The notes under the pieces are model-generated. The model was not told where the DNA came from, did not search any database, and saw only the letters and a list, made by a program, of their open reading frames with translations. Source: Rhodopseudomonas sp. BR0M22 (GTDB lineage Bacteria > Pseudomonadota > Alphaproteobacteria > Rhizobiales > Xanthobacteraceae). Taken from it: a stretch of 37,198 bases of DNA. The stretch lies in contig NZ_QUMK01000058.1 in the NCBI RefSeq assembly GCF_010907035.1, positions 1 through 37,198 of the forward strand, read 5' to 3'. A program made the position numbers and the translations under genes. Positions 23,636-32,148 of the stretch are shown in pieces (positions within the stretch are counted from its first letter, which is position 1; every line of letters begins with the position of its first letter).

Positions 23636-25834
23636 TCAGAACGAGCCCGCCAGCGTCAGCCGGACCGCCAGCGGTTCCACCGGATGAACGTGGCGGTCAT
23701 TGGTGCCGCCCAGCGGCTCGCCCGGCAGTCGCGACAAGTAATAATATTCGATCTGGTTGGTCTTGGCGTTGAACAGGTTCAGTACGTCGAGTTGCACCCG
23801 CACGCCATTGTCGAAGCGATAGCCGGCGCGGGCGTTGAAGATCAGCGACGACAGCGAATGCACGCTGTCGTCCTCGATCAGCGGCCGCGGGCCGAAGTAG
23901 CGGCCCTTCAGTGCGCCGAACCAGCCGCGCTGCTCGCCGAGCGTGATGCCGGCGCTCGCCACCCAGGCCGGTGCGCCGGGAATGAAGTCACCGGCGGGAT
24001 CGAAGTCGGTGAATCGGGCGCGGGTGTAAGCAACGTCGAGATCGACGCCGAGCCAGGACAGCGGACGGTACTGGCTGGTCCATTCGACGCCGACGCGGCG
24101 GCTCGGCCGGCTCGGCTCGGTGGTGCCGGCATCGCCGACGAACAGCAGCTCGGAGTCGAAATCGAGCACGAACACCGCGAGTGAGGTCGTCAGCCCCGGG
24201 ATCGATTTGTTGCGGATACCGAGTTCGGCGCCCTTGGAGCGCACCAGCAGCGGCACGCGGTTCACCGGATCGCCGGAGTTGGGATCGACCGTGATGGTGG
24301 CGCCGCGGATATCGTTGCTGTGCAGCCCGGTGCCGGCATTGCCGTAGAACTCGGTGCTGACCCATGGGCCGAGCACGATGCCGAGCTTCGGGCTGGTCAT
24401 CGATGCCGAGGCGTTGCCGGAGTTCGCCGGATTGTCGCTGATCACCCGCCCGGTGAAGTAGTCCTGCCGCACGCCTGCGGTGGTGCGCAGCCAATCGCTC
24501 CAACGCACCGTGGTGTCGGTCCACAGTCCGAGCGACTGCTCGGAGACATCGTCGGCCCGCACCGTCGACAGCCAGTCGCGTCGCAACGTCTTGTTGAGCC
24601 CGAGATCGATATTGTCGGCGCGGCTCTGCAGCCCAATTCGTGTCTCGACCGGCAGCCCGGCGAACCGATAGTCGAAGCGCTGCGTGCCGTTCAGCCCGAG
24701 CACGGTGCGGCGGTCGTATTGGTTGAACTGGTCGCCGTTCACCGGATCGTCGAGGAAATAGGTGAAGTTGTTGTAGAGCTGCAGCGACGAGCGGATCACA
24801 TAGGCATTGATGTCGGTCTGGCCGATGTCGCTGGATTGCGCGAAGCGGCCGGACAGGCTGTAGCGGCTGGAAATGCCGCCATCGGTCGGATCGAGCGAGC
24901 CGTAGCGGCCGATCAGGCCCTGGTCGATCGCGCGCTGCGCCACCTGATCGGTCGAGGTCCAGCGGTTGGAATAAGCCATGCCGGTCAGCGAGAAGCCGTC
25001 GGTCGCGGTGCCCTGGCTGTAGCGCAGCACGCCGTTCAGCTTTCGCACATCGTCCGGCACGTCCCAGGGACCGTTGTAGGTGTTGGCTTCGAACGCGGCG
25101 AGCCAGGTGCCATCGCCGACGCGGGTCGAGCCGGCGCCGAGCAGCCGGCGATAGCCGAAACTGCCGACCGTCACCTCGGCGAGATTCTTGGGCATCGCCC
25201 GCAAGTACTCGATGCCGAGCGCGCCGGCCGAGCCGAAGTCGCCGACGTCGGCGAAATACGGCCCCTTGCGCACCGTCATGCTGCCGATCAGCTCGGGGAT
25301 CAAAAAGTTGATGTCGGCATAGCCCTGGCCGTGGCCATGGGTCGGCATGTTCACCGGCATGCCGTCGACCGTGATGGCAAGATCGGTGCCGTGATCGAGA
25401 TTGAAGCCGCGTAGGAAATATTGGTTGGCTTTGCCTTCGCCGGAATGCTGGGTGACCACCAGTCCGGGCGCGGCTTCCAGCGCCTCGCCGGGCCGCATGA
25501 ACGGCAGCGCGTTGATCTCGGCGCCGGTGATGATGCGGCTGCTCGCGGCCTGATTCTGCGGCGCGCCCATGGCATCAGTTGCAGCGCTCGTGCCCTGCGC
25601 TGACGACGATGATGGGGAGACGGATGGCGATGTCGCCGGGACCGCGCGGCCTTCGCGCGCAGCAGTCGCGGGCGTGTGCCGCCGCGGCGGCTTCGGCTTC
25701 GCCTCGGCCGGGGCATCAATGGTAACCTGCGGCAGCGCCTGCTCGGCCCGCGCCGTCCCGCTCACCACAGTAAAACTCAGCACGATGCAACCGGCCGCAC
25801 AGCCGTGCATCATTCCTTGCCGGACCCTCGTCAC
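23636..25834 (-). CDS. TonB-dependent outer-membrane receptor, probably nickel-responsive
   Basis: About 732 residues. The GTG at 25834 was chosen because GAGGGGG lies 5 nt upstream and it gives a signal peptide (VTRVRQGMMHGCAAGC then a hydrophobic core to TARAEQ); ATGs at 25813 and 25810 are alternatives. After a Pro/Ser-rich linker (about residues 40-90) comes the plug domain (IITGAEINALPFMRPGEALE, then QYFLRGFNLDHGTDLAITVDGMPVN) and a 22-strand-type barrel ending in LAVRLTLAGSF with terminal Phe. The receptor diverges from nikR around an exact NikR operator, so the cargo is likely a nickel complex (inference). No TonB or periplasmic partner gene is adjacent. Confidence 0.92.
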   Translation of the reverse strand: MTRVRQGMMHGCAAGCIVLSFTVVSGTARAEQALPQVTIDAPAEAKPKPPRRHTPATAAREGRAVPATSPSVSPSSSSAQGTSAATDAMGAPQNQAASSRIITGAEINALPFMRPGEALEAAPGLVVTQHSGEGKANQYFLRGFNLDHGTDLAITVDGMPVNMPTHGHGQGYADINFLIPELIGSMTVRKGPYFADVGDFGSAGALGIEYLRAMPKNLAEVTVGSFGYRRLLGAGSTRVGDGTWLAAFEANTYNGPWDVPDDVRKLNGVLRYSQGTATDGFSLTGMAYSNRWTSTDQVAQRAIDQGLIGRYGSLDPTDGGISSRYSLSGRFAQSSDIGQTDINAYVIRSSLQLYNNFTYFLDDPVNGDQFNQYDRRTVLGLNGTQRFDYRFAGLPVETRIGLQSRADNIDLGLNKTLRRDWLSTVRADDVSEQSLGLWTDTTVRWSDWLRTTAGVRQDYFTGRVISDNPANSGNASASMTSPKLGIVLGPWVSTEFYGNAGTGLHSNDIRGATITVDPNSGDPVNRVPLLVRSKGAELGIRNKSIPGLTTSLAVFVLDFDSELLFVGDAGTTEPSRPSRRVGVEWTSQYRPLSWLGVDLDVAYTRARFTDFDPAGDFIPGAPAWVASAGITLGEQRGWFGALKGRYFGPRPLIEDDSVHSLSSLIFNARAGYRFDNGVRVQLDVLNLFNAKTNQIEYYYLSRLPGEPLGGTNDRHVHPVEPLAVRLTLAGSF

Positions 25835-25937
25835 GCACACCCCCTCGTGTCCTGCATCGCTGCAAGACGCGTCCACCCCAAATCTGTTATCGCAGGCGGT
25901 CCCGGCAGAGCGCCCACGACTGCAGCCTGCCCGGCCA

Positions 25938-25965
25938 GTATGACGAAGTCAACAGAACTTCATAC
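25938..25965. promoter_or_regulatory. NikR operator GTATGA-N16-TCATAC
   Basis: GTATGA (25938-25943), 16 bp, TCATAC (25960-25965): an exact match to the established NikR palindrome. It lies between the TonB receptor (start 25834) and nikR (start 25998), 32 bp before the nikR ATG, so nickel-loaded NikR should repress the receptor and its own gene. Confidence 0.92.
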
Positions 25966-25997
25966 TGACAAGCGGCTAACCACCAAGGGGGCTATCG

Positions 25998-26438
25998 ATG
26001 CACCGCGTCACCATCACGCTCGACGACGACCTGATGGAGAAGCTCGACGCGATCATCGCGGCGCGCGGCTACCAGAACCGCTCCGAGGCGATCCGCGATT
26101 TGGCCCGGATCGGGATCCAGCAAACCTCCGCGGAGACCACAAGCGGGCACTGCGTCGGCGCGATGGTCTATACCTACGATCACTCCAAGCGCGACCTGCC
26201 GCGCAAGCTGACGCAGAGCTTCCACCATCATCACGATCTGTCGCGCGCCACGATGCATGTGCATCTCGACCACGATCAGTGTCTGGAAGTGACGATCCTC
26301 GACGGCAACGCCAGCGAGCTGCAGCACTTCGCAGACCACATCTTCGCCGAACGCGGCGTCCGCTATGGAAGGCTGGTGACGATCCCGGCGGAGCCGCCGG
26401 CAGAGGGGCACGACCATCATCACGAGCACGACTCGTGA
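25998..26438 (+). CDS. nikR: Nickel-responsive regulator NikR
   Basis: 146 residues: N-terminal ribbon-helix-helix (MHRVTITLDDDLMEKLDAII...YQNRSEAIRDL, residues 1-45) and C-terminal ACT-like metal domain. The nickel ligands sit at the canonical numbers H76, H87, H89 and C95 (FHHHHDLSRATMHVHLDHDQCLEV). A His-rich tail (HDHHHEHD, 138-145) is extra and may bind metal. AAGGGGG precedes the ATG. It is divergent from a TonB receptor around an exact NikR operator and converges with the DNA glycosylase gene 16 bp away. No nikABCDE or hydrogenase gene is in the window. Confidence 0.97.
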   Translation: MHRVTITLDDDLMEKLDAIIAARGYQNRSEAIRDLARIGIQQTSAETTSGHCVGAMVYTYDHSKRDLPRKLTQSFHHHHDLSRATMHVHLDHDQCLEVTILDGNASELQHFADHIFAERGVRYGRLVTIPAEPPAEGHDHHHEHDS

Positions 26439-26454
26439 TCTTGAACGGAAGCCT

Positions 26455-27174
26455 TCAGCGTGACGGCGACTTCCGAGCGCGAGGCGTCTTTGCCGGGGCT
26501 TTCTTCGCCGCGACTTTCGCCGCCTTGTCGTCGCCGATCACGCCCTCGCGCCGCTTCACCGCGTGGTAATAGGCCCACCACAGATGCGCGGCGGCGCCGC
26601 GCAGCGGGCGCCAGGGTTCGGCGAGCGGCGCCATCTGCTTTCCGGTCGGGCGCGCTTTCAGGCCGAGGCCGATCCGCATCGCCTCCTGCACGGCGAGGTC
26701 GCCGGCCGGCCAGGCGTCGCCATGGCCGAGGCAGAACAACAGATAGATGTCGGCGGTCCACGGCCCGATGCCGTGCAGCGCGGTCAGCGTGGCGTGGGCG
26801 GCGTCGGCGTCTTCTTCGGCCAGCACATCGAGGTTGAGCCGTTCGGCGGCGAGCTCCTTGGCGAGCGCCTTCAGCGTCTTGATCTTTGCGGTCGACAGGC
26901 CGAGCCGCGCGAGCCGGTCGCTCCGCGCCCGCTTGATCGCGTCGTGCTCGAACGGCTCGAACGCCGCCGAGACCCGGCCCCAGATCGCCGCCGCCGACGC
27001 GGTCGAGAGCTGCTGGCCGCAGACGATCGCGGCGAGGCCGGCAAAGCCCGGCTCGCGCCGGCGCAGCGCCGGCATGCCGGCAACCTGAAGCACCGGCTTC
27101 AGCCGCGGGTCCCGCTTCACCAGCGTGGCGATGGCGTCCTCGAGGTCGGTCTGGGAGTCGAGGTGAACGGTCAT
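26455..27174 (-). CDS. DNA-3-methyladenine glycosylase (AlkA/HhH-GPD family)
   Basis: 239 residues from ATG 27174; the longer frame to 27225 crosses a dispersed repeat and was rejected. Base-excision repair enzyme that removes alkylated purines. Seen: IVCGQQLSTASAAAIWGR (50-67), the helix-hairpin-helix LHGIGPWTADIYLLF (133-147) and catalytic Asp159 in WPAGDLAVQEA. A Lys/Ala-rich basic tail (about 217-239) probably aids DNA binding. With ogt about 10 kb away it gives the window two alkylation-repair genes, but no ada regulator is visible. Confidence 0.92.
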   Translation of the reverse strand: MTVHLDSQTDLEDAIATLVKRDPRLKPVLQVAGMPALRRREPGFAGLAAIVCGQQLSTASAAAIWGRVSAAFEPFEHDAIKRARSDRLARLGLSTAKIKTLKALAKELAAERLNLDVLAEEDADAAHATLTALHGIGPWTADIYLLFCLGHGDAWPAGDLAVQEAMRIGLGLKARPTGKQMAPLAEPWRPLRGAAAHLWWAYYHAVKRREGVIGDDKAAKVAAKKAPAKTPRARKSPSR

Positions 27175-27195
27175 CGGGTGGTTCGGCTTTCCGGC

Positions 27196-27284
27196 GTCAT
27201 GCGCGGGGTTGACCCGCGCATCCATCCGCTATCGTAAAGGAGTCTCTCATCCGATGGCTTGCCGGATCAAGTCCGGCAATGACG
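27196..27284. repeat. Dispersed inverted repeat between alkA-type gene and gluQ
   Basis: Composite of two hairpins: GTCATGCGCGGG-GTTGA-CCCGCGCAT at about 27196-27222 and GCCGGATCAAGTCCGGC (27261-27277), ending in AATGAC. The outer GTCAT/ATGAC ends are inverted. Similar composites are common in Bradyrhizobium-type genomes. Confidence 0.75.
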
Positions 27285-27295
27285 TCAGGGGTTCA

Positions 27296-28177
27296 ATGCC
27301 GCCACCCGTTTTCCGATTTGCCCCGAGCCCGAACGGCTATCTGCACCTCGGCCACGCTTTTTCGGCGCTGCTGAATGCCGATCTGGCGCGAGCAAGCGGC
27401 GGCCGGCTGCTGCTGCGGATCGAGGACATCGACCGCACCCGTTGCCGGCCGGAGTTCGAACAGGCGATCTACGAAGATCTGGCCTGGCTCGGCATCGCCT
27501 GGGACGGCGAGGTGCGGCGGCAGTCGGATCATCTCGAGGTCTACCGCGCGGCTGTCGCGCGGTTATCCGCGAAGGGGCTGATCTATCCGGCGTTTGAAAG
27601 CCGCGCCGAGATCGCCCGGTTGGTCGCAGATAAGGACACGGTGGCACCGTGGCCGCGCGACCCCGACGGCGCTCCGCACTATCCGGGGATCGGTAAGCAG
27701 CTCTCGGCCGAGAAGCGCGCCGAGCTGATCGCCGCCGGCGTGCCCTATGCGCTGCGGCTGGATATGGCGGCCGCCCTTGCGCTGGCCGGCGAATTGAGCT
27801 GGCAGGAATCCGGCTGCGGTCCCGAGGGCGAGACCGGCAGCATCGCGGCGCGGCCGGAGGCGTGGGGCGACGTGATCGTCGCGCGCAAGGAAACGCCGAC
27901 CAGCTACCACCTCTCGGTGGTGATCGACGACGCCCTGCAGGGCGTCACCGAGGTGGTCCGCGGCGCCGATCTGTTCTGGTCGACCTCGGTGCACCGGCTG
28001 CTGCAGCATCTGCTCGGCCTGCCGGTGCCGGTGTATCGGCACCACGATCTCGTCCGCGACGCAGAGGGGCGCAAATTGTCGAAATCGACCGGGGCCACCG
28101 GCTTGCGGGAGCTGCGCGCCGCCGGGGTGTCGCCACTGGATATCCGGACCATGGTTGGGCTTGCCGCTGCCGTCTGA
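27296..28177 (+). CDS. gluQ: Glutamyl-Q tRNA(Asp) synthetase
   Basis: 293 residues, a truncated glutamyl-tRNA synthetase lacking the anticodon-binding domain; it glutamylates queuosine in tRNA-Asp. Class I signatures are HLGH (17-20, HIGH motif) and KLSKS. FRFAPSPNGYLHLGHAFSAL opens the Rossmann fold. Where E. coli YadB has a zinc-binding YxCxC motif, this protein has LIYPAFESR, so the zinc site is absent. The start is ATG 27296, just after a dispersed repeat and with CAGGGG upstream. The next gene, a hybrid kinase, begins 102 bp downstream. Confidence 0.93.
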   Translation: MPPPVFRFAPSPNGYLHLGHAFSALLNADLARASGGRLLLRIEDIDRTRCRPEFEQAIYEDLAWLGIAWDGEVRRQSDHLEVYRAAVARLSAKGLIYPAFESRAEIARLVADKDTVAPWPRDPDGAPHYPGIGKQLSAEKRAELIAAGVPYALRLDMAAALALAGELSWQESGCGPEGETGSIAARPEAWGDVIVARKETPTSYHLSVVIDDALQGVTEVVRGADLFWSTSVHRLLQHLLGLPVPVYRHHDLVRDAEGRKLSKSTGATGLRELRAAGVSPLDIRTMVGLAAAV

Positions 28178-28279
28178 GTGTCGCCTGATGCAGCCGTTTG
28201 GTGTCATCGGAGCGGGACTTCGCGGCGTGACTCGACGGCCTCGGACGTGGCATTGTCGCCTGGACGGTTCGGGGGACAC

Positions 28280-29497
28280 ATGGCGGTGAAATCGCGCGCG
28301 TTGCGCAGCGGGCGGACGCAGGTCAAGCGGACGCCGCCGAAACGCGTCCGCCGCAAGAAGCCGGCTGCTTCCGGCATGATCGAGACCGCGCTGGCGACCT
28401 TTGCGCATGAGGTCCGCACCCCGCTCACCGGCATCCTGGCCGTCAGCGACCTGCTGGCGACCTCCGATCTTGGCGAGCGCGAACGGCGCTGGGTCGACAC
28501 CATCAAGGCCGGTGCCGAGCACCTGTCCGGCCTGGCGACATTGTTCGTCGATGCCGCCCGGCTCGGCACCACTGGGCTCGGCCTGCGCTCGGAGTTCTTC
28601 GATCTGCGGGCGCTGGCCCGCCATGCCGGCGACTCGCTGTCCGGCCGCGCCGCCGCCAAAGGCCTGCGCGCGACGGTGACGATTTCGCCGCGGCTGCCGG
28701 CTTTCGTGATCGGCGACGCGGTGCGGCTTCGCGCGGCGCTGGAAAACCTGATCGACAACGCGGTCAAATTCACCGAGCGCGGCGATGTCGCGCTGAAGGT
28801 CACGTCAGCCTCCGCCGGCCGCGGCAAGGCTCAGGTCTCGTTCGCGGTCTCCGACAGCGGCATCGGGCTGTCGCTCGCCGAGATCAAGCGGCTGTTCCGG
28901 CCGTTCTCGCAGGCCAATGTCGGCATCGCCGCGCGGTTCGGCGGTGCCGGTCTCGGGCTGTCGTCGGTGCGGCAAATTGCCCGGGCGCTCGGCGGCGACG
29001 TCACCGTGGCGCAGCGGCCGCGCGGCGGCACCTTGTTCACCCTGACGGTGGTGTTGGAGCGCGCCAAGCCGCCGCAGGCGCCGATCGCCGAGGGCAGGGG
29101 GCGCGCAGAAGACGCCCGGCCGCTCCGGATCCTCAGCGTCGAAGACAACCCGTTCGGCCGCGTGGTGCTGAACGCGATCCTGACCGAGCTCGGCCATTCC
29201 TGCGAGTTCGTCGGCAGCGGCGAGGCGGTGCCGGAGCGGCTGGCCAGGGGCGAGTTCGATGCGGTGCTGATGGATATGGTGCTGCCGGGGATCAGCGGCA
29301 TCGAGGCGATCGGGCGCGTGCGCGCGCTGCCGCCGCCGCTCGGCACGGTTCCGATCATCGGCGTGTCCGGCCGCGATCAGGACGAGGCTGCGGCCCGCAA
29401 GGCGGGAGCGGGCGGCTTCCTGCTCAAGCCGGTTTCGCCCCGGGCTCTCGCAACTGCGCTTCTTGCAGTGTCGTCCCCTCGGGCAGCCGCGACTTGA
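28280..29497 (+). CDS. Soluble hybrid histidine kinase-response regulator
   Basis: 405 residues with no membrane segment. A strongly basic N-terminus (about 1-28, KSRALRSGRTQVKRTPPKRVRRKK) leads directly to the phosphoacceptor H43 (FAHEVRTPLTGILA), then ATPase boxes N (NLIDNAVKF), G1 (DSGIG) and G2 (GGAGLGLSSV), and a C-terminal receiver with D332 (VLMDMVLPG) and Lys in LLKPVSP. GGGGGA precedes the ATG. No sensor domain is present, so input must come from a partner or localisation; the basic tail could bind membrane or nucleic acid. No HPt or response regulator is adjacent. Its 3' end overlaps the convergent YihY gene by 74 bp. Confidence 0.92.
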   Translation: MAVKSRALRSGRTQVKRTPPKRVRRKKPAASGMIETALATFAHEVRTPLTGILAVSDLLATSDLGERERRWVDTIKAGAEHLSGLATLFVDAARLGTTGLGLRSEFFDLRALARHAGDSLSGRAAAKGLRATVTISPRLPAFVIGDAVRLRAALENLIDNAVKFTERGDVALKVTSASAGRGKAQVSFAVSDSGIGLSLAEIKRLFRPFSQANVGIAARFGGAGLGLSSVRQIARALGGDVTVAQRPRGGTLFTLTVVLERAKPPQAPIAEGRGRAEDARPLRILSVEDNPFGRVVLNAILTELGHSCEFVGSGEAVPERLARGEFDAVLMDMVLPGISGIEAIGRVRALPPPLGTVPIIGVSGRDQDEAAARKAGAGGFLLKPVSPRALATALLAVSSPRAAAT

Positions 29498-30317
29498 TGA
29501 TGGCGGCGTTCAATTCGCCGCCGAACACGAAGATCGCGGCGATGAAATACAGAAACACCAGCGCGATGATCACCGAGGCGAGCCCGGCATACATCGACAC
29601 GTAGTTGTTGGCGAATCGCGCCAGATACATGCCGAACGCGATGCCCGAGATCAGCGAGGCGGCGATGGTGAAGACGATGCCCGGCAGGATTTGCTTGAAC
29701 GACCGCCGCCCCGCCGGCAGATAGGCGTGCAGGAGGAACAGCGCCAAGGTCAGTGCGCCGATCGCGATGCCGTAGCGGGCGATCGTCAGCAGCGGTTCGT
29801 TGTTGTGTACCAGCAGCGGGACGTACAGCCGCGCGGTCGCGAGAATCAACGGCCCCAGGACGATCAGAAATCCCATCGCCAGCGCCGTGAATGCTGCCAC
29901 GAGCGTGTAGCCGATCGACTCCAGCCGAAGCAGATACCAAGGCCGCGGCTCGATCACCGCATAGGCGCGGTTGAGCCCGACCCGCAGGCTCTCGACACCG
30001 TTGGAGGCGAAGTACAGCGCCAGCAGCAGGCCGATGGTCAGCACCCCGCCGCGGGTGGTGGTCAGCACATCGTGGATTTCGCCCGACAGCGTGCTGGCGA
30101 CCTGGGCCGGCCAGACGTCGAGCAGCAGTTCGGCCGCGCGATCGGCGAGCTCGCGGGAGCCGACAAAACCGGCCAGCGAGGTGAGCACGATCAGGAACGG
30201 AAACAGCGCCATCAGGCTCGACAGCGCGATGTGGCTGGAGATCGCCCATCCGTCGTCGGCCAGAAACGTATACAGCGCATCGACGATGACCGCATAGGCG
30301 TAGCGGATCTGCCTCAC
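29424..30317 (-). CDS. YihY/BrkB-family inner-membrane protein
   Basis: 297 residues with six hydrophobic segments. Recognisable YihY/virulence-factor BrkB features: DDGWAISSHIALSSLMALFPFLI near the start, the polar LYFASNGVESLRVGLNRAY loop, and SVIIALVFLYFIAAIFVFGGELNAAI near the end. Once misnamed ribonuclease BN; the actual role is unsettled. The start is GTG 30317 with AAGG 7 nt upstream. It overlaps the convergent hybrid kinase by 74 bp, so the two mRNAs are complementary at their 3' ends. Confidence 0.92.
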   Translation of the reverse strand: MRQIRYAYAVIVDALYTFLADDGWAISSHIALSSLMALFPFLIVLTSLAGFVGSRELADRAAELLLDVWPAQVASTLSGEIHDVLTTTRGGVLTIGLLLALYFASNGVESLRVGLNRAYAVIEPRPWYLLRLESIGYTLVAAFTALAMGFLIVLGPLILATARLYVPLLVHNNEPLLTIARYGIAIGALTLALFLLHAYLPAGRRSFKQILPGIVFTIAASLISGIAFGMYLARFANNYVSMYAGLASVIIALVFLYFIAAIFVFGGELNAAIIKSRLPEGTTLQEAQLREPGAKPA

Positions 30318-30399
30318 GGGTCACCTTGTCACGAGTTGCGGCCGGCGGCGGGGTGGCGAGACCTTAGCATTCGATACTAACCGGCTCCAACCGGGATCG

Positions 30400-30414
30400 T
30401 TGCACCCGGTGCAA
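30400..30414. promoter_or_regulatory. Palindrome TTGCAC-CCG-GTGCAA
   Basis: A perfect 6-bp inverted repeat with a 3-nt centre, followed by a second imperfect one (TGCAG...CTGCA at about 30416-30433). It is 58 bp upstream of the twin-transmembrane gene and 83 bp from the divergent YihY gene. Operator-like, but no regulator is assigned. Confidence 0.35.
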
Positions 30415-30447
30415 TTGCAGGGATAGCGCTGCATTAGGGGCGGTGTT

Positions 30448-30474
30448 ATGAAACCTGGATGGCAACGTTTCTGA
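30448..30474 (+). CDS. Possible 8-codon upstream ORF
   Basis: ATG 30448 with AGGGG 7 nt upstream encodes MKPGWQRF and stops at 30474, inside the twin-transmembrane gene, which starts at 30459 in another frame without its own good ribosome-binding site. Coupled reinitiation is possible. Confidence 0.35.
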   Translation: MKPGWQRF

Positions 30475-30653
30475 GTTCAATCGCTCTGCCGATCGCGCTC
30501 TGCGCCGTCGCGCTGGTGCTCATGCTCGGTCTGATCAACATGATGCGGGGCGGCTCGCCGAACCGGTCGCAGACCCTGATGCGCTGGCGGGTGTTGCTGC
30601 AATTCGTCGCCATCGTCATCACCATGCTTGCGGTCTGGGCGCTGGGCCGTTAG
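30459..30653 (+). CDS. Twin-transmembrane small protein (HIG1-like)
   Basis: 64 residues with two membrane helices (about 5-28 and 44-61) joined by the polar loop MMRGGSPNRSQTLMRWRV. This pattern matches the short 'twin transmembrane protein' (HIG1 domain) found in Rhizobiales, usually beside a PduO-type cobalamin adenosyltransferase and etfBA, exactly as here. HIG1 proteins in mitochondria assist respiratory complexes; the bacterial role is not defined. Ribosome-binding site is weak; an 8-codon upstream ORF overlaps its start. Confidence 0.85.
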   Translation: MATFLSSIALPIALCAVALVLMLGLINMMRGGSPNRSQTLMRWRVLLQFVAIVITMLAVWALGR

Positions 30654-30720
30654 CTGCCCACCACGTCCCGCTTTACCAGACCCCGGCTCACCAAGTCTTC
30701 CGCAGCAGGAATCCCGCGCG

Positions 30721-31293
30721 ATGGTCGTGCTCAATCGAATCTACACCCGCACCGGAGATGACGGCACCACCGCACTCGGCAGCGGCGAGCGCCGGCCGAA
30801 ATACGACCTGCGGATCGCGGCCTACGGCACCGTCGACGAGACCAACGCTGCGCTCGGCGTGGTGCGGCTATATTTGTCCGAACTGCCGGAACTCGACGCC
30901 ATGATCGGGCGTATTCAGAACGATCTGTTCGACCTCGGCGCCGACCTCGCGGTTCCCGAGCGCGAGGGCAAAGCCGAACGGCTGCGCGTCCTGTCGAGCC
31001 AGGTCGAACGCCTCGAGCGCGATATCGATCAGCTCAACGAAGCCTTGGCGCCGCTTACGTCGTTCGTGCTGCCGGGCGGCAAGCCGGCAGCCGCTTACCT
31101 GCATGTGGCACGGACAATATGCCGCCGCGCGGAACGCGCGATGGTGGAACTCGGAGCCCGGCCCAACGAGACGATTACCCCGGCGGCCGTCCAGTACGTC
31201 AACCGGTTGTCCGACTTCCTGTTTGTCGCCGCCCGCACGGTGAACGACGGTGGCGCCCGCGACGTGCTCTGGGTGCCGGGCCAGAACCGCTAG
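30721..31293 (+). CDS. Cob(I)alamin adenosyltransferase, PduO type
   Basis: 190 residues. Adds the 5'-deoxyadenosyl group of ATP to cob(I)alamin to make coenzyme B12. The ATP-binding N-terminus YTRTGDDGTTALGSGERRPK (8-27) and the helical-bundle signature RTICRRAERAMVEL plus YVNRLSDFLFVAARTVN are diagnostic. Start chosen at ATG 30721; an in-frame ATG at 30628 would overlap the preceding gene. It is 67 bp downstream of the twin-transmembrane gene, and etfB follows after 105 bp. Corrinoid supply fits B12-dependent metabolism, e.g. methylmalonyl-CoA mutase. Confidence 0.95.
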   Translation: MVVLNRIYTRTGDDGTTALGSGERRPKYDLRIAAYGTVDETNAALGVVRLYLSELPELDAMIGRIQNDLFDLGADLAVPEREGKAERLRVLSSQVERLERDIDQLNEALAPLTSFVLPGGKPAAAYLHVARTICRRAERAMVELGARPNETITPAAVQYVNRLSDFLFVAARTVNDGGARDVLWVPGQNR

Positions 31294-31398
31294 GGAACAA
31301 GGCGGTTTTTGGCTTTGCCGCGTTGACCGCGGTTAGGAGGGGCTTTAGGTTCCGCCGCCACAACAAACAATTACCCACCGCAACACGAAAGAGGATCG

Positions 31399-32148
31399 AT
31401 GAAGGTTCTGGTGCCGGTCAAGCGCGTGGTCGACTACAACGTCAAGATCCGCGTCAAGAGCGACGGGTCGGGCGTTGAACTCGCCAACGTCAAGATGTCG
31501 ATGAATCCGTTCGACGAGATCGCCGTCGAAGAAGCGCTGCGCCTCAAAGAGGCCGGCAAGGCGACCGAAGTCGTCGTGGTCTCGATCGGACCGGCGCAGG
31601 CGTCGGAAACCCTGCGCACCGGCCTCGCCATGGGCGCGGACCGCGGCATCCTGGTCAAGGCCGACGGCGTCGTCGAACCGCTGGCGGTCGCCAAGATCCT
31701 CAAGGGCGTTGCCGACGAAGAGAAGCCGGGACTGATCATTCTCGGCAAGCAGGCGATCGACGACGACAGCAACCAGACCGGCCAGATGCTGGCCGCGTTG
31801 CTCGGCTGGGCGCAGGCGACCTTCGCCTCCAAGCTCGACGTCGACGGCTCCGACTTCACCGTCGCGCGTGAAGTCGACGGTGGCTCGCAGACCGTCAAGC
31901 TCAAGGGGCCGGCGATCGTCACCACCGATCTGCGGCTGAACGAGCCGCGCTACGCCTCGCTGCCGAACATCATGAAGGCCAAGAAGAAGCCGATCGCGGA
32001 GAAGACCGCGGCCGACTACGGCGTCGACGTTTCGCCGCGCCTGGAAGTTCTGAAGACCGTCGAGCCGGGTGGCCGCAAGGCCGGCGTCAAGGTCAAGGAC
32101 GTCGCCGAACTGGTTTCGAAGCTCAAGAACGAGGCGGGTGTACTCTGA
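31399..32148 (+). CDS. etfB: Electron transfer flavoprotein beta subunit
   Basis: 249 residues of the ETF-beta family: [20 protein letters not shown] start, [19 protein letters not shown], and the family-signature region [22 protein letters not shown]. With EtfA and FAD/AMP it takes electrons from acyl-CoA dehydrogenases and passes them to ETF:ubiquinone oxidoreductase. GAGGA lies 5 nt before the ATG. Stop and the etfA start overlap by one base (TGATG). Confidence 0.97.
   Translation: MKVLVPVKRVVDYNVKIRVKSDGSGVELANVKMSMNPFDEIAVEEALRLKEAGKATEVVVVSIGPAQASETLRTGLAMGADRGILVKADGVVEPLAVAKILKGVADEEKPGLIILGKQAIDDDSNQTGQMLAALLGWAQATFASKLDVDGSDFTVAREVDGGSQTVKLKGPAIVTTDLRLNEPRYASLPNIMKAKKKPIAEKTAADYGVDVSPRLEVLKTVEPGGRKAGVKVKDVAELVSKLKNEAGVL

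Noticed and set aside
31296..31326. GGAAC...CGTT before etfB as an EcfG promoter
   Set aside because: The spacer is about 22 bp, outside the 16-17 bp consensus.
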